Notes under the pieces: model-generated | The model's input: the letters and a program-made list of their open reading frames with translations, nothing else | Databases searched by the model: none | What the model was told of the DNA's origin: nothing | DNA from: Cordilura impudica | Lineage: Eukaryota; Arthropoda; Insecta; Diptera; Scathophagidae | Length of the DNA stretch: 64,000 nucleotides | NCBI GenBank assembly: GCA_963682025.1 | Contig: OY821519.1 | Coordinates: 252,452,116 to 252,516,115 of the forward strand | Reading direction: 5' to 3' | Program-made: the position numbers and the translations under genes | In this document: positions 31,661 to 43,012 of the stretch, piece after piece | Layout of the letters: every line of letters starts with the position of its first letter | How positions within the stretch are numbered: the stretch's first letter is position 1

Positions 31661-34249
31661 AGGTAATGTTCCTAAACTTTTTACTTGGATCTATCTAATT
31701 TGCTACCTTAGGGCCCATATAAAATTCAGAGAAAGTTTATTAAAATATATTTTGCAAACATATCAGTCGAGAATAAAATAAGCTGCATATGGATGGAATA
31801 GATATAACACTTGGCTAGAAAACATTTCATATGAACAGCGAAGAAATTTACGAAACCAGCTGAAATTTAGTTATAAAGAACTTCATTTTGCAGCGACTGT
31901 CGCAGTCAAGTGTCAGAAGCGACATTGACTATTGGCAGATTCAGTACTTTTGGACTCCTGTGAGGAATTACAGTAAGAATTTTACAAAATGAAGTTAAAA
32001 ATTAAAAAGTTTATGGTTTAAGAGGCATTGCCAGAATATTTTGCTGATGAATGGGTGGGTTTATTTATTTAGTAGTTGATCTTGCAACCAGAAATTAAAG
32101 ATTTTGAACAACTCTTTTTCCATTTGCGAAGAATTTTGTAAAATGAAACCATTAACTACGTATTTGGGATATATTGCAATGATAAGGATGATATTAATGA
32201 GCTATACTAAAAGTACGAAGGCTCCCAATAGCGCCTCTTTATTATTCGCCAAATTACATATCTGGACACAACAGTGTCTACTAAAAGAAAAATCTAATTT
32301 CTTAAAAGTAAAATTCTTAATCATCATATTGTTGCCTCTTTTGCCGAACAATTAATTATCTCTTAATACTATACAGAAGCATTACAAAGAAATTTGTTAT
32401 TTTAAAAATTTAACATTGACCCATCTTTTCTTTCAATTTTTCTTTCCCCCATTAGAAAATAAATATTGATGACTAATAACTCATTAACAATTTTCAAGTT
32501 CATAGCAACCATATGGTTGCCACAAAACTTAAATACAAGAAAAAAAAAATACATAAACATTTCAATAAAGAAGACCCCATTATTTCTTTTTCCAAACGAA
32601 TGCACAACGTTAAGCAGAAAATTAGATTCTCAAGTTAAAGTAAAAAAATAAAATAAATGCGATATAAAAAATGCTAAAAATATTCAAAAAAAAAACTAGC
32701 ATCTTTATGACCTAAAATACCTGATTTTAGTCTTATTTATTTGTCTAATTTAAATATGTGTGAAAATGACATTAGGGAAAAACATCTTTATGCATCTGTA
32801 TACAGACAGTATTTTTTTATACCAAAGCTCAAAACGTATGTTTTTTTTTTGCAATTTCTAAAACAGCAGCAGCAAAATAGAAATTATTCTAAACAGCGAA
32901 AAATGATTTCATGTTCATGGTTTATTTTTAGTTTTTGATATTGTTGAAGAAAAACTAATGAAAATTTTAACATAAAAAAAATTTGTTTGTTTGGAATATA
33001 AAACTCAAATACATAGTTTTTTCTATAGTAAATTTTCGTAAAGTTTCGAAAATATTTAAACAGAAGAGGAACAACCAAAATGACAAAAGACCGCAAAGCG
33101 ACACTTGCTGGCACAGTGCCAGCAAATAATGGATGGAATGATAAACTATATGAAATATATGTATATAAATATAAATGAGTAGACACATAGCCATTAGTAC
33201 TCGTACTAGCACAACAATCTTTAACCAAAAAAAAAAAGACAATTTTAAAATTCAACACAGATAAAATTTTCTACAAAAATTAATTTAAAGAGATGGCAAC
33301 ATTAATAAAACAAAATTATTTATAGTCAACAATGTTGATGAAATAGTAAAATGTTGCTAGGATTTTACTATACGTAAATAGTGTTTATGGATTGCATTTG
33401 TGTTGCAAAACATGTTAATACACTATGAGAGAGTATTATTTATGCGCATGCAAGAGAGCATGTCACAGACAGTGCAACAATGTTGCTATTAACCCTTAAG
33501 TGATACAAAAAATAGTTTTAATTAAGTTAAATGTAAAATATGTTGTATTGATTTCATTTGATTCTGCTCATCTGTAGGAAGGATGAATTTCTTATTTTAT
33601 TTTATATTCAGCATTGTTATTTTCTTTGCAACCAAGAGAGTTAGTAACGGAGGGAAAATAAATTATAAATCTATAATGCTGTGATATTAACTTATGATAT
33701 TTTAAGTACTAGTAAAGCTTTGCTCGTATTACCGCAGCTTGAAGTTGACAAGCAAGGTCTCACAAGGGATGAAACTTTGATATGTTATAGAAATATAGGT
33801 CACTTATTTTTTCGTACTCAGTGAATATCCCACATTCGTCGCGATCTGCGGGTAGCACCTCATGAAATCAATCTTAAAAGAAAAATTTAATAAAAATCAA
33901 CACTACTGCGGTCAAATACGATCTGCTAATATTTTACTGTCAAATATTATTTTACAGTTTTTTTAACGTATAAAACGTCGTTCATTTTTGCAAAAATGGA
34001 AAAAAGTATTGCTTGCACAAATACCATAACTCAAAGGAAGGATAAACGTACTGAATTCCGAACATTCTGATCACTACATCTGAAAATGTCGCAATAATTC
34101 ACGATAGGGTTTTTGTTTACCGGATAGTGAATGTATGCAAAAATTTATGCGCATCATATGGTTCAGTGATTTCGATTTTAAACGGTCAAAATCGACTATA
34201 GGAGTGGTTAACGTTGTTCAACCGTAATTTGGATGAAAAACACAAAAGA
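31661..34249. other. Unassigned, partly low-repeat sequence
   Basis: No domain recognised. 33000-33500 is comparatively non-repetitive and contains a 21-nt near-perfect palindrome at 33105-33125. Short frames in this span look random. Confidence 0.4.
33105..33125. repeat. 21-nt palindrome with one-base centre
   Basis: TTGCTGGCAC-A-GTGCCAGCAA: ten paired bases on each side of a single A, with a GC content well above the surroundings. No family assigned. Confidence 0.8.
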
Positions 34250-34412
34250 GCACGCAGCAGTTTAAACAATTGCGAACCGGACCTGATGAAGACCAAGAAG
34301 GGCTTATGCGCCAGCAAGGTCATGACGACTGTTTCTAGGCTATACGTCTTCAAAAGGGAAGAACAATAAACGGTTAATATTATGCCAACTTATTTGACCG
34401 ATTCAACGAAGA
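34250..34412 (+). pseudogene. Mariner transposase scrap
   Basis: KTKKGLCASKVMTTV and, in another frame, AIRLQKGRTING then YYANLFDRFNED. These match mariner SAGKVMATVFWD, then DYLQKGRTING-YYANLLDRLNE. It ends exactly where repeat A begins. Confidence 0.7.
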
Positions 34413-34915
34413 TACCACTATGTGGTCAGGGTATAATGACTATGAGCTGATGTTTGTAACTACCAAAAATAACTGACCTAGACCCATCTTTTATTATACC
34501 GATCGACTCAGATTCACTTTCGATTTCGCGATATCCGTCCGTCCATCTATCTGTATGTGTGTACATGTAAACCTAATAATCAAGGTCGGTATATGTTCAG
34601 ACCTAGTCTCCATACAAATGACTCCTATGAGATCGACTTAAATTACCAAAATATCCAAATTACAATATAGATCTCGAACAAATTGGGTTTGAGTATGTTT
34701 ATTACATCCCATATAAAGCTGATTCCAAATCTTCACTTAAATCTATCAAAAAACAAATATATTGCACAGATTTTTTCAAATTTGGTTTGTATATGTTTTT
34801 TGCAAAGAATAAGTGACCTTACCAAATATAGTCAGGAGCGGTCCATTTTTTGACCTAGTCCCCGTATAAATATAGCATCCGATATGAACTTTTTCATATC
34901 CGAAGGCAAAAGAGC
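34413..34915 (+). mobile_element. Repeat A, without the right end
   Basis: ATACCACTATGTGGTCAGGG, TTTATTATACCGATCGACTC, CTTCACTTAAATCTATCAAA and GCATCCGATATGAACTTTTT. It stops before the palindrome. Confidence 0.85.
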
Positions 34916-34920
34916 GATAA

Positions 34921-35034
34921 TTCCATGTTGCCAACGGCGTTGCCGAAAGAGGCGTAAAACTAATAGAGGACTATATTAACGTGTTGTGCCGTAACGAAGA
35001 GAACAAAATAATTTTGTTTCAGGTCGCAGCTTAA
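34921..35034 (+). pseudogene. C-terminal tail of an unnamed transposable-element protein
   Basis: The plus frame ends FHVANGVAERGVKLIEDYIN, VLCRNEENKIILFQVAA, then TAA. The pattern A--VAERGV-LI-DYN--L-K-EE-K---LQVV recurs, from memory, at the C-terminus of long insect proteins of apparent transposon origin whose superfamily I cannot name. Only the tail is present; upstream is repeat A. Confidence 0.4.
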
Positions 35035-35570
35035 AATCGGCAGACTTTAACAATTTCATGTAACTACCATTTTTGTATGGGAGACCCCTAAGGGGTGTAT
35101 ATAAAGGGCAGATATGTTGGAGGGACGTCTAGACAGTTATTGGACTTTTTCTTCTATATATTTCTAGTCTGTAATAAAAATTTCGTAAGGGAGTCCCTTA
35201 AATGATAGGAGGGAGAGGGTACGCATATTCTCAAAAATGTTAGGGATGGAAAACTAATGGGGTTCGGTCATACAGTTGATCCGTTTAGGGGCATCTTCGG
35301 AGCTGGCCCCACAATTTACAATTTCATAAAATTTTTAACATTGCATGGGAAACCCCTTAAAGAATGGATATAGAGGGTAGGCATGTTGCGAAAAAATTAC
35401 GGCAAGCACATACTAAGGGGGTCGGTCCTACAGGAGTGACTCTGTGGCAGTTATGGAGTTTTTTTTTTACAATTTTTGTTCCTTTTTGCCCCCACTTTGA
35501 GCTCGATTGCTCATGCCACAAATGCTGATAGAGATTTGGATCCAAAAATAAAATCATTGCTTAAACAAAT
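35035..35570 (+). repeat. Diverged 3' repeat units after the protein tail
   Basis: Three loosely alike blocks: GTATGGGAGACCCCTAAGGG at about 35077, GTAAGGGAGTCCCTTAAATG at about 35186, and GCATGGGAAACCCCTTAAAG at about 35344. Each is followed by a GGATATAGAGGGTAGGCATG-like segment. Less AT-rich than the neighbourhood. Probably the 3' region of the element whose protein tail precedes it. Confidence 0.55.
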
Positions 35571-38500
35571 GTCCTGGGGGTTTGCGAAATCCTATGATTT
35601 AAAAGAGATTAAAAAATTTTAGAAAAATTAAGTGTAGTGAGCTAAAAGGAGAAAAATATTTTCTGTTTTACCACAAACAACATGGATTTATTGAGCCGCC
35701 CTCATAGACTGAAATTAAATTAAATGTTTTATGGTTATAAAGTCCAGAAGATAAATACACAATATTGACAACCGAACTGTTGCCAATTGGAATGTCTGAT
35801 AGAAGCATTATTTAGTACACATTTAATTAGTACAGCAAATATCAGAAATTCAGTTGAGAGTACAAAAATTTATAATATGGGTTAAGAACTTGCTTAAGAG
35901 AACCGGAATTTTCAACTGTGGTAAGCAAATATTTTAGTTGCTCCATCAAAAAGTTTAATTGATTACCCTGCTTACAATATTGATGGCATTGTTATCTAAA
36001 ATTTTTAATATCAGAATGGTTATAGGGAGGCTGGTTTATATGGAGTCTTCATATTATAATGGATCAATTCCTTTTCAGTGAAATCAAACGAGTTTAACAA
36101 ATTTAATTTCATCGATATTAATGGTATAAACTTTTATTTATCTTCTAAAGTAGATCGTGTTGAAGAGAAGATTAACTGATTCTTTAATCAGTACTTTGGA
36201 ACATAAAAATTTTCCTTGGGAATATTGCCTGTCATAATAGAAAGTTTGAGAAGTAACTTTTTATGACAGCTGAGACTAGAAATTACACAATTGATTATTT
36301 TAAGCGTATGTTGCTCTGCTGTTTTTTACAAGTATCTTTTAATATAAAAACACGCATCTAATTTTATCTCATATATTCACCTGTCACTATAGCATTTAAC
36401 TTATTTTTTTCCTAACCAATCCGTAAATAATTCTATAAACTGATTTTCTTCAAAGCAAATCCTCACAAATGCTTAGCTACCACCTGCTTTTTTTGTTTTT
36501 AAATCAAATTAAGAATAAATCTTTATATGGAATCTTGCAAATTAAAATGTACACAAGAAATATGTAGAAAGCCTTTTTTTGTAGATTCCTGTGGCAAACT
36601 GAAAAAAAAGAACACAAACATATAATAACAAATATGGCAAACGAAATCCTTAAAACAAATCCTCACTTACTTTATGTTGCATGCACGATTTAACAAGGAC
36701 ATAAGATGGCAACAACAACACATAAAAATAGGACTAAAATCATATAGATAACATGAAAAATTATGCCTGACAATACAAGAAAACATACAAAAGTCAATCC
36801 TTCAAAAATGAGATGGAATAAACTGAGCATCTACTATGAAAAAATAAAAAATTGCTCAAGAATACAAAATACAAAAAAAAATTGATTCCTACCCCCCGCT
36901 TTGAGGATGAACAAAACAGCTGTTTATCTCTTCTGCTTATTTGAATTTAACACACACTCACACACTGACTTAAAGATATATTTAGGACCATTTTCAAATA
37001 TCTTGCATGATATTACAATTTTAGGCAGAAGACTATCTGTATAAATTTAAGTATGTGTGTATATCCATCCACTCCAATCAACATTGTTACAACGACTATT
37101 TACTTCAGATTTCTTTTACTTGCCAATACACCTGTTATATGATGCTACTTCTTAAGAGCTACTTTATTCGAGGAGCTAGCAATAGTTTGCTAGAACCTTT
37201 TGTAACACATTAAAAGAATTTGTGTAGTTATGGTAGTGGTTATCTTAAAAAGTTATAGGTTATGAGGTTTGCAGCATTTAGATATTGTACAACATTTTTT
37301 ACAAATAGCTGATAGTAACGAAAACTGATTAATTTAGATTGTAATACTAATATGAAATATAGATGGAAACCAAGACTTCTTGAAAATTGAAAGTATTTTC
37401 ACAAATAAAGCTGAATATTCTATGGTATGTATTTTTTTTTATATTTTAGTAACTTAAGGAAGGTTTGGTTAGACATTAGAATATAAAAATCTTCTTTATA
37501 TTTTATCTTATATGTTAATCATATGTAATTTTCACTGTATTTCAGTGCAAATATTAAAAATAAGAAGAATTTCGTTAATTAAAAAGGATTGTTCTGGGTT
37601 TAAAGTTTATTATTGGCGCCCGAGCATCACCTCAAAACTTGATTTCTGGTTTCAAAGTCTATGCTTAAAAGTTTTCTTATCTTGAATGTTCATCGATTAC
37701 TAAATATTATCCTATCGCCTAGTTAGGTTTGGAATTTTTTTTAAATTTTGAACGAGTTAGAAAATACAAAAATTTAATTTTTTATATTAATAATATTTTT
37801 AATACTGAAAAATAATATCAGCTGTAGGTAAGTTCTTAAAAATTCCTTAGAAAGAATATCTTCAAATGATAGTAACCTAATTTATTTAATTGCGAAAATT
37901 TTCAAATTGTTTTATTGTTTTCAATAAATCGGAAGAAAAAAGTTTAATAAATAAATATATAATAGATTATACAGTCCGACAAGGAACAAAACCTAAAGTT
38001 ACATACGAAGCAGAAATAGAGATAAAATGGAGTAAGACTGCGTTTACAGACTTCCAGTGCCTAATCTAGCTGCCTTTTTAAGGGACTTCCAATTTCCAAA
38101 GAATTACGCTTTCCAAAAATATTTTTAAATACTTATGGTCGTCCTAGGATGCCGCTATCGCCGTCCGCTTAAATCGGAGAATTTTGGAAACTGTATAGAA
38201 TTTTTTAGGTTGTCACATCAAAACAAAACGATGTCAATAATGTCATTCCAAAACTTCTTACACTTGTAGAAAGAATAAATTTCCAACAATTTACGGACTG
38301 TTATGCAGTGTTATTAATTAGAACCTAGAAATTCCTCAACATATTATACTACTGGTCAATTTAAAATGCAGCATAAGCATACATATATCTTCAAAAATCA
38401 TAAAATTTAACTATTATACAAAGATTCTTTTAAATTAAATGATTTAATAGAAATAAAAAAATTACGCAAACTTACCAGAATAGAGTAGTGTGTTCAGGCT

Positions 38501-38639
38501 TTGTTGTATGCCCAATTATTTACGTGTTCTCTGAAATGAAAAATAGAACGACATATAAAACTTACAACCCACTTTAAAGTTAATTATATAACTAGAATTA
38601 TAATATACATATATTAGTTAACTGTAGGGTGCCAACAAA
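35571..38639. other. Unassigned AT-rich sequence, 3 kb
   Basis: The longest stretch without a recognised element. It is not obviously repetitive and shows no conserved protein. It could be host intergenic or intronic DNA. Confidence 0.4.
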
Positions 38640-39435
38640 ATCCAAACAATAATTTTTGAAGAAAAGGTATTTTTTAAGAAAAGGTAAATTAAAAAAATGC
38701 TTTTTATGAAAAAGTACTTATTTAAGAAAAGGTACTTTTTTAAGGCAAGGTACTTTTTTGATATAATGAACTTTTTTAAGAAAATGGTACTTTAAAAAAA
38801 AACTTTTTAAGAATGGCACTTTTTAAGATATTATACTTTTTTAAGAAGTGGTACTCCTTTAAGAAAAGGCACTTTATTAAGAAGAGGTATTTTTTAACAA
38901 AGGATACCATTTTAAGAAAATTTACTTTTGAAGAAAAGTTAATTTTTTAAGAAAAATTACTTATTTAATAATTTTTCAACAAAATTTAATAAAACTTTTT
39001 AAAAAAAATTTCTTTTCTAAGAAAAGGTACTTTTGGACGAAAATGTACATATAAAGGATATGATCTTAAGAAAATGTACTTTTTAAGAAGTGGTAATTTT
39101 TTCAGAAAATGTACTTTCAAGATAAATGGTACTTTTTTAAAACAAGATATCGTTTTTAGAAAAGGTACATTTTAAGTAAAACGTATTTTTTACGAAAAGG
39201 TACTTTTTAAGAAAATACACTTTTTACTTTTTAAACAAAAGGTACCTTCTAAATAAAAGGTACATTTTTAAGAAGAGTTACTTTTGAAATAAAAGGCTCT
39301 TTTTTAAGAAAAATATACTTTTCTAAGAAAATATACTTTTCTAAGAAAAGGTATTCTTTTAAGAAAAGATAATTTTTAAGAAAAAGTACTTTCTTCCAAA
39401 ATTTTATTTTTTTAAGAAAATGTATTTTTTGATAG
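38640..39435 (+). repeat. GTACTT-type tandem array 2
   Basis: About 40 imperfect units of AAGAAAAGGTACTTTTTT, same orientation as array 1. Confidence 0.9.
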
Positions 39436-39589
39436 CAGATATGGGTGCAATGAGTGTTAGAGGCATAAGTGGTAATTTTATGAAATTATATATAAATCAT
39501 AGAGCGTTACAGAATCTGTCAGCAAGTGATGACCGTAAATCCACAATTCCATAATTAAGTTGAAAAATAAATATTAAAAAATTTTCAAT

Positions 39590-40016
39590 TCATAGTCGGT
39601 CTACATCGACTATACGATACCCTATACTTACCTCTTAAGTCTAACTAATTAGGTACAGATAATAAGCATAAACCAACTTTGGGTGGCATTGTTATTACTT
39701 TATTTTGCCTTCTGATACGAAAAAGTACATACCGGATGCTATATTTATATGGGGACTTGGTTGAAAAATGGACCGATACTGACCATATTTGGTAAGGTCC
39801 CTTATTTTTTAGAAAAGCATAGTTAAAAAAAAACTGTGCAATATTTCAATTTTTTGACAGATTTAAGTGAAGGTCGGGAATCAGCTTCATGTGGGGGATA
39901 TGACTAAAAATTGTCCTATAAGGTTTATTTTCGGACTACTGATAAATGTATGTAATAAACATATACAAACCCAATTTGACCGAGATCTATATGATAATTT
40001 GGATATTATGGCAATT
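39590..40016 (-). mobile_element. Repeat A, reverse, right part
   Basis: Degraded palindrome AGTCGGTCTACATCGACTAT, AGATTTAAGTGAAGGTCGGG and GACCGAGATCTATATGATAA. It is cut at GGCAATT, where repeat B starts. Confidence 0.85.
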
Positions 40017-40300
40017 ATCTTGGCATAGTGATGCGTGATTTACCTCATTTCAAATACCAACCTCCTCGAAATAATGATAAACAATATTACCCAGTTAAAT
40101 GGTTTATTTTGTAAATGAGCGTGATTTCAAAAAAAGGACAGATAGGCGGACGAACGGACAGAAGGATACCGCTATATCGGCTAGAATTGTTATAAGGATC
40201 AAGAATATAAACACTTTATGGGGTCGCAATTTTCAATGCGTTACAAACGGATTGACGTACTGATGTACACCGCCTGCACAATGGTGTGGATGGGTATGAA
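40017..40300 (+). mobile_element. Repeat B, right half
   Basis: GCATAGTGATGCGTGATTTA, CCTCGAAATAATGATAAACA, GGCGGACGAACGGACAG, TTATAAGGATCAAGAATATA, TGCGTTACAAACGGATTGAC and CGCCTGCACAATGGTGTGG. Confidence 0.85.
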
Positions 40301-41119
40301 AACTTCTTCAAAATTAGATTCAAAGTGGCATTCCGACAGTAAAACGAACATGATTAACTTTAAAACAAGTAGTTACGAGTAGCATTTATTACTAATATGT
40401 AGTAAGTAGTTGTTATACAATCAACTCTTATTTCCCGCCGCTTTCACATCTTTGAGTCGAATTTAATACCTACAACAAGTGTTTGGCACATTATGATGAT
40501 GATAATTTCAAACAATGAGAATAAAAAAAGGTATCCTTTTTTGAATTTGTTGTTATTGTACTGCGTGAGTATACTTTTGTACGTGTGTTGGGTTAGCATT
40601 CAATTTGTGTGTTGTGTTTTTTTCTTTCTTTCTTTCATTCTTTGTAAGATACAGGTGGTATTTGTAACTCGTGTGCCTGGCAGAAGATAATGATCATTTG
40701 TGTAGTTTGTAGAATTGTGTTTTATGTAGCTAATGATGCTGTGAGCGTATGATATCAAGTAGTTGTATTTCTTTGTTTTGTTCTGCATATTCGTAATGTG
40801 TGAAATAAGTATTGTAGGGAATTGTGTGTGTATGTGAACACAAAAATGTAAATAGAAATTAGTATGACAAATATGTGGAAAATTTATTGTACAATGAAGC
40901 ATACAAATTGTATGGCTCTAATATAAAAGTCACTTTTATTAGTGTAAATGTAGATTTTCGAAGAGATTAAAGCGAAAACTTATATAAGATCGAAAGGTTG
41001 CCACCAGGTAGCAAAAAGTTTTGGAAGCTGAATAAAGCAATTGACTATGGTGAATAGCTTAGAGTCCCACCCCACACCTTTCATTATCTTTTGATGTAAG
41101 AGACTACAGTATGTTTTAG
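40301..41119. other. Unassigned sequence
   Basis: Less repetitive than average, with TGATGATGAT near 40493 and TTTCTTTCTTTC near 40620. No gene recognised. Confidence 0.4.
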
Positions 41120-42209
41120 TTTTTACCATGTATTTTTGGAAAATTTTGAATAAAATGTTGTCAAACTTCCATGGAGTGAATGTTTTCATACATTTGTATG
41201 GAAAATGGTCGAGCTTTTACGAGTAGTAGTTCGTCCACTCCACAATAATTGTCGGAAAGCTTTGAAATTTAAAAGAAAAACTGTCCTTACATTTTCAACT
41301 CAAAAAAATATAACTCATTATGAAAAATTTTCTGTAAAATTATCTGAAACGTGAAATAAGAGCCGCAATTTTAGCCAGATTACTCGTATTTCCAACTTTA
41401 AAAAGCATAAACTTTTACTATGTGTTCTTTCAAAATTTTTTGTAAATCGATGCCAAATGTCAATGGAGTGCTTATTTTCACACATTTGTATGGACAGTGG
41501 TCGAGCTTTTTCGAGTAGTAGTATAGTCGGAATACTTTGAAAGATTATGTCGATATATTTGCAACTATGAATAGTAAACAATTTTAGCAAGTCGCGATGG
41601 ACATTTTTTAGTAAAATTACATCAAACTTGATATAAGAGCAAATTTTCACACATTTGCATAGAAAACGGCTGATCTTTTTCGATTAGTTGTTTGCACAGT
41701 GCTCAGTTTTAATCGGAATGACTTAATTTTTAAATGGGTCATCTGTGAATAAGGTCAATTACGGGTAGTGTGAAAAAAAAAATTTATTTTTTTTTTTCTG
41801 TTTTTTGTCGAGTAGTAGTTCCTCCAAGATTCAATTTTTGGCGGAATACTTTGAATACTTCTAACGAATGTAATTTTTTGTTGAGTCGTTGTGGAAAATT
41901 TTCAGGAAAATATCTTCAAATAAACTTCTAATAAGAGAATATTTTCACACATTTGTATGGAAAGTGGTCAATATCAGTCGGGTAGTGCTCTACCGGTGCC
42001 ACAATTTTGGTCGAAATGGTTTAAATTTTTTTATGAGTAATCTATGAATATAACCAATAACAGACAGTGAAAAAATAATAAAAAAAATTTTATTATTTTT
42101 TTTTTAATTTTTTGCAAAATTTCCAATCTTTTTCGAGTAGTTGCACGCACACGCCAACATTTTTGTCGGATGGCTTTAAAATTTAAAAAAAAAATACATA
42201 CATACATTC
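41120..42209 (+). repeat. Diverged tandem repeat E, left block
   Basis: The motif TTTTCA-ACATTTGTATGGAAA followed by GGTCGAGCTTTT-CGAGTAG recurs near 41182, 41475, 41645 and 41943, with shared filler such as TTTGGTCGGAA-G-TTTGAAAT. Spacing is 170-300 bp. It continues at 46130-46420 after the nested insertions. Confidence 0.7.
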
Positions 42210-42287
42210 ATGCCGGTTTTCTCAATGTATCGTCAAACTGCCTGTTACTTAAGCAGGACATAAATTTATTGGACCGATAAACTGCCG

Positions 42288-42324
42288 CACAGTGGTCAAT
42301 TTCGCGAGATAGCGGTCAAAACTC
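42288..42324 (+). repeat. Transib left terminal inverted repeat
   Basis: Starts CACAGTGGTCAATTTCGCG and ends GCGGTCAAAACTC; about 31 of 37 positions agree with the right end. Confidence 0.95.
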
Positions 42325-42853
42325 TATAACTTTTGACGCAATTTGTTTTGTTCAATAGGAGGGACTTTAAGCTTCAATTTGCGTGTTCAAACGTAAAAAT
42401 CGACTGATAGGAACGTAAGTAATTTGGATTTTAATTTTTTGTTGAGTTTCCATGTAAAAGTTGAATATTTTGACATTTTAAATAGGTATTTTTTTTATAA
42501 TTTATTATTTTCTTCAATCGTATTTTACAACCAATACTCATTTATTATTCCTAAACTTAATTTTGGTCAGAAAATGCCAACATTTGGCCTCTGACATTTA
42601 TTTAGTCTCAATATTCACAGGTTGGTTTTTTTGGAAGAAAGCTAATTCTTGTGAGGAATAAACTGAAAAATAACACTGAAATTCCCAACAATATCAATAC
42701 CATTTGGATATATTATATACAGAACACAACATCGATAAAATTTTAAGTAAACTTTTACTATTGATATAAAGTGCACATATATTTTATTTAAATGTATTAA
42801 TAAAAATTTATACTAAAATTAGAAACAAATTATAATCTTTAAACTAGTATTAA

Positions 42854-43012
42854 TTAAACAATATTAGTAAAAATTTCTTCCAAATAGCTTTGATTTTCAT
42901 TTTGCAGTAGTTGTTTAGCTTCTTCATCTAACTCTAATGAGGTTGATTTCCATTTTTGTCGAACACTGGACATATATGGGTCTGATGTGCACAACAAAGA
43001 AAGAATCTGTAG
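42854..43012 (-). pseudogene. Out-of-frame C-terminus of the Transib transposase
   Basis: A second minus-strand frame reads LLCTSDPYMSSVRQKWKSTS, LELDEEAKQLL, and ends EEIFTNIV before a stop at 42854-42856. Transib proteins normally end with a segment of this type (SSDP-ISS-R, then E--QLL) in frame with the rest. Here the upstream 631-codon frame shifts away just after RNKDYRFF, so this tail is not translated with it. Confidence 0.8.
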
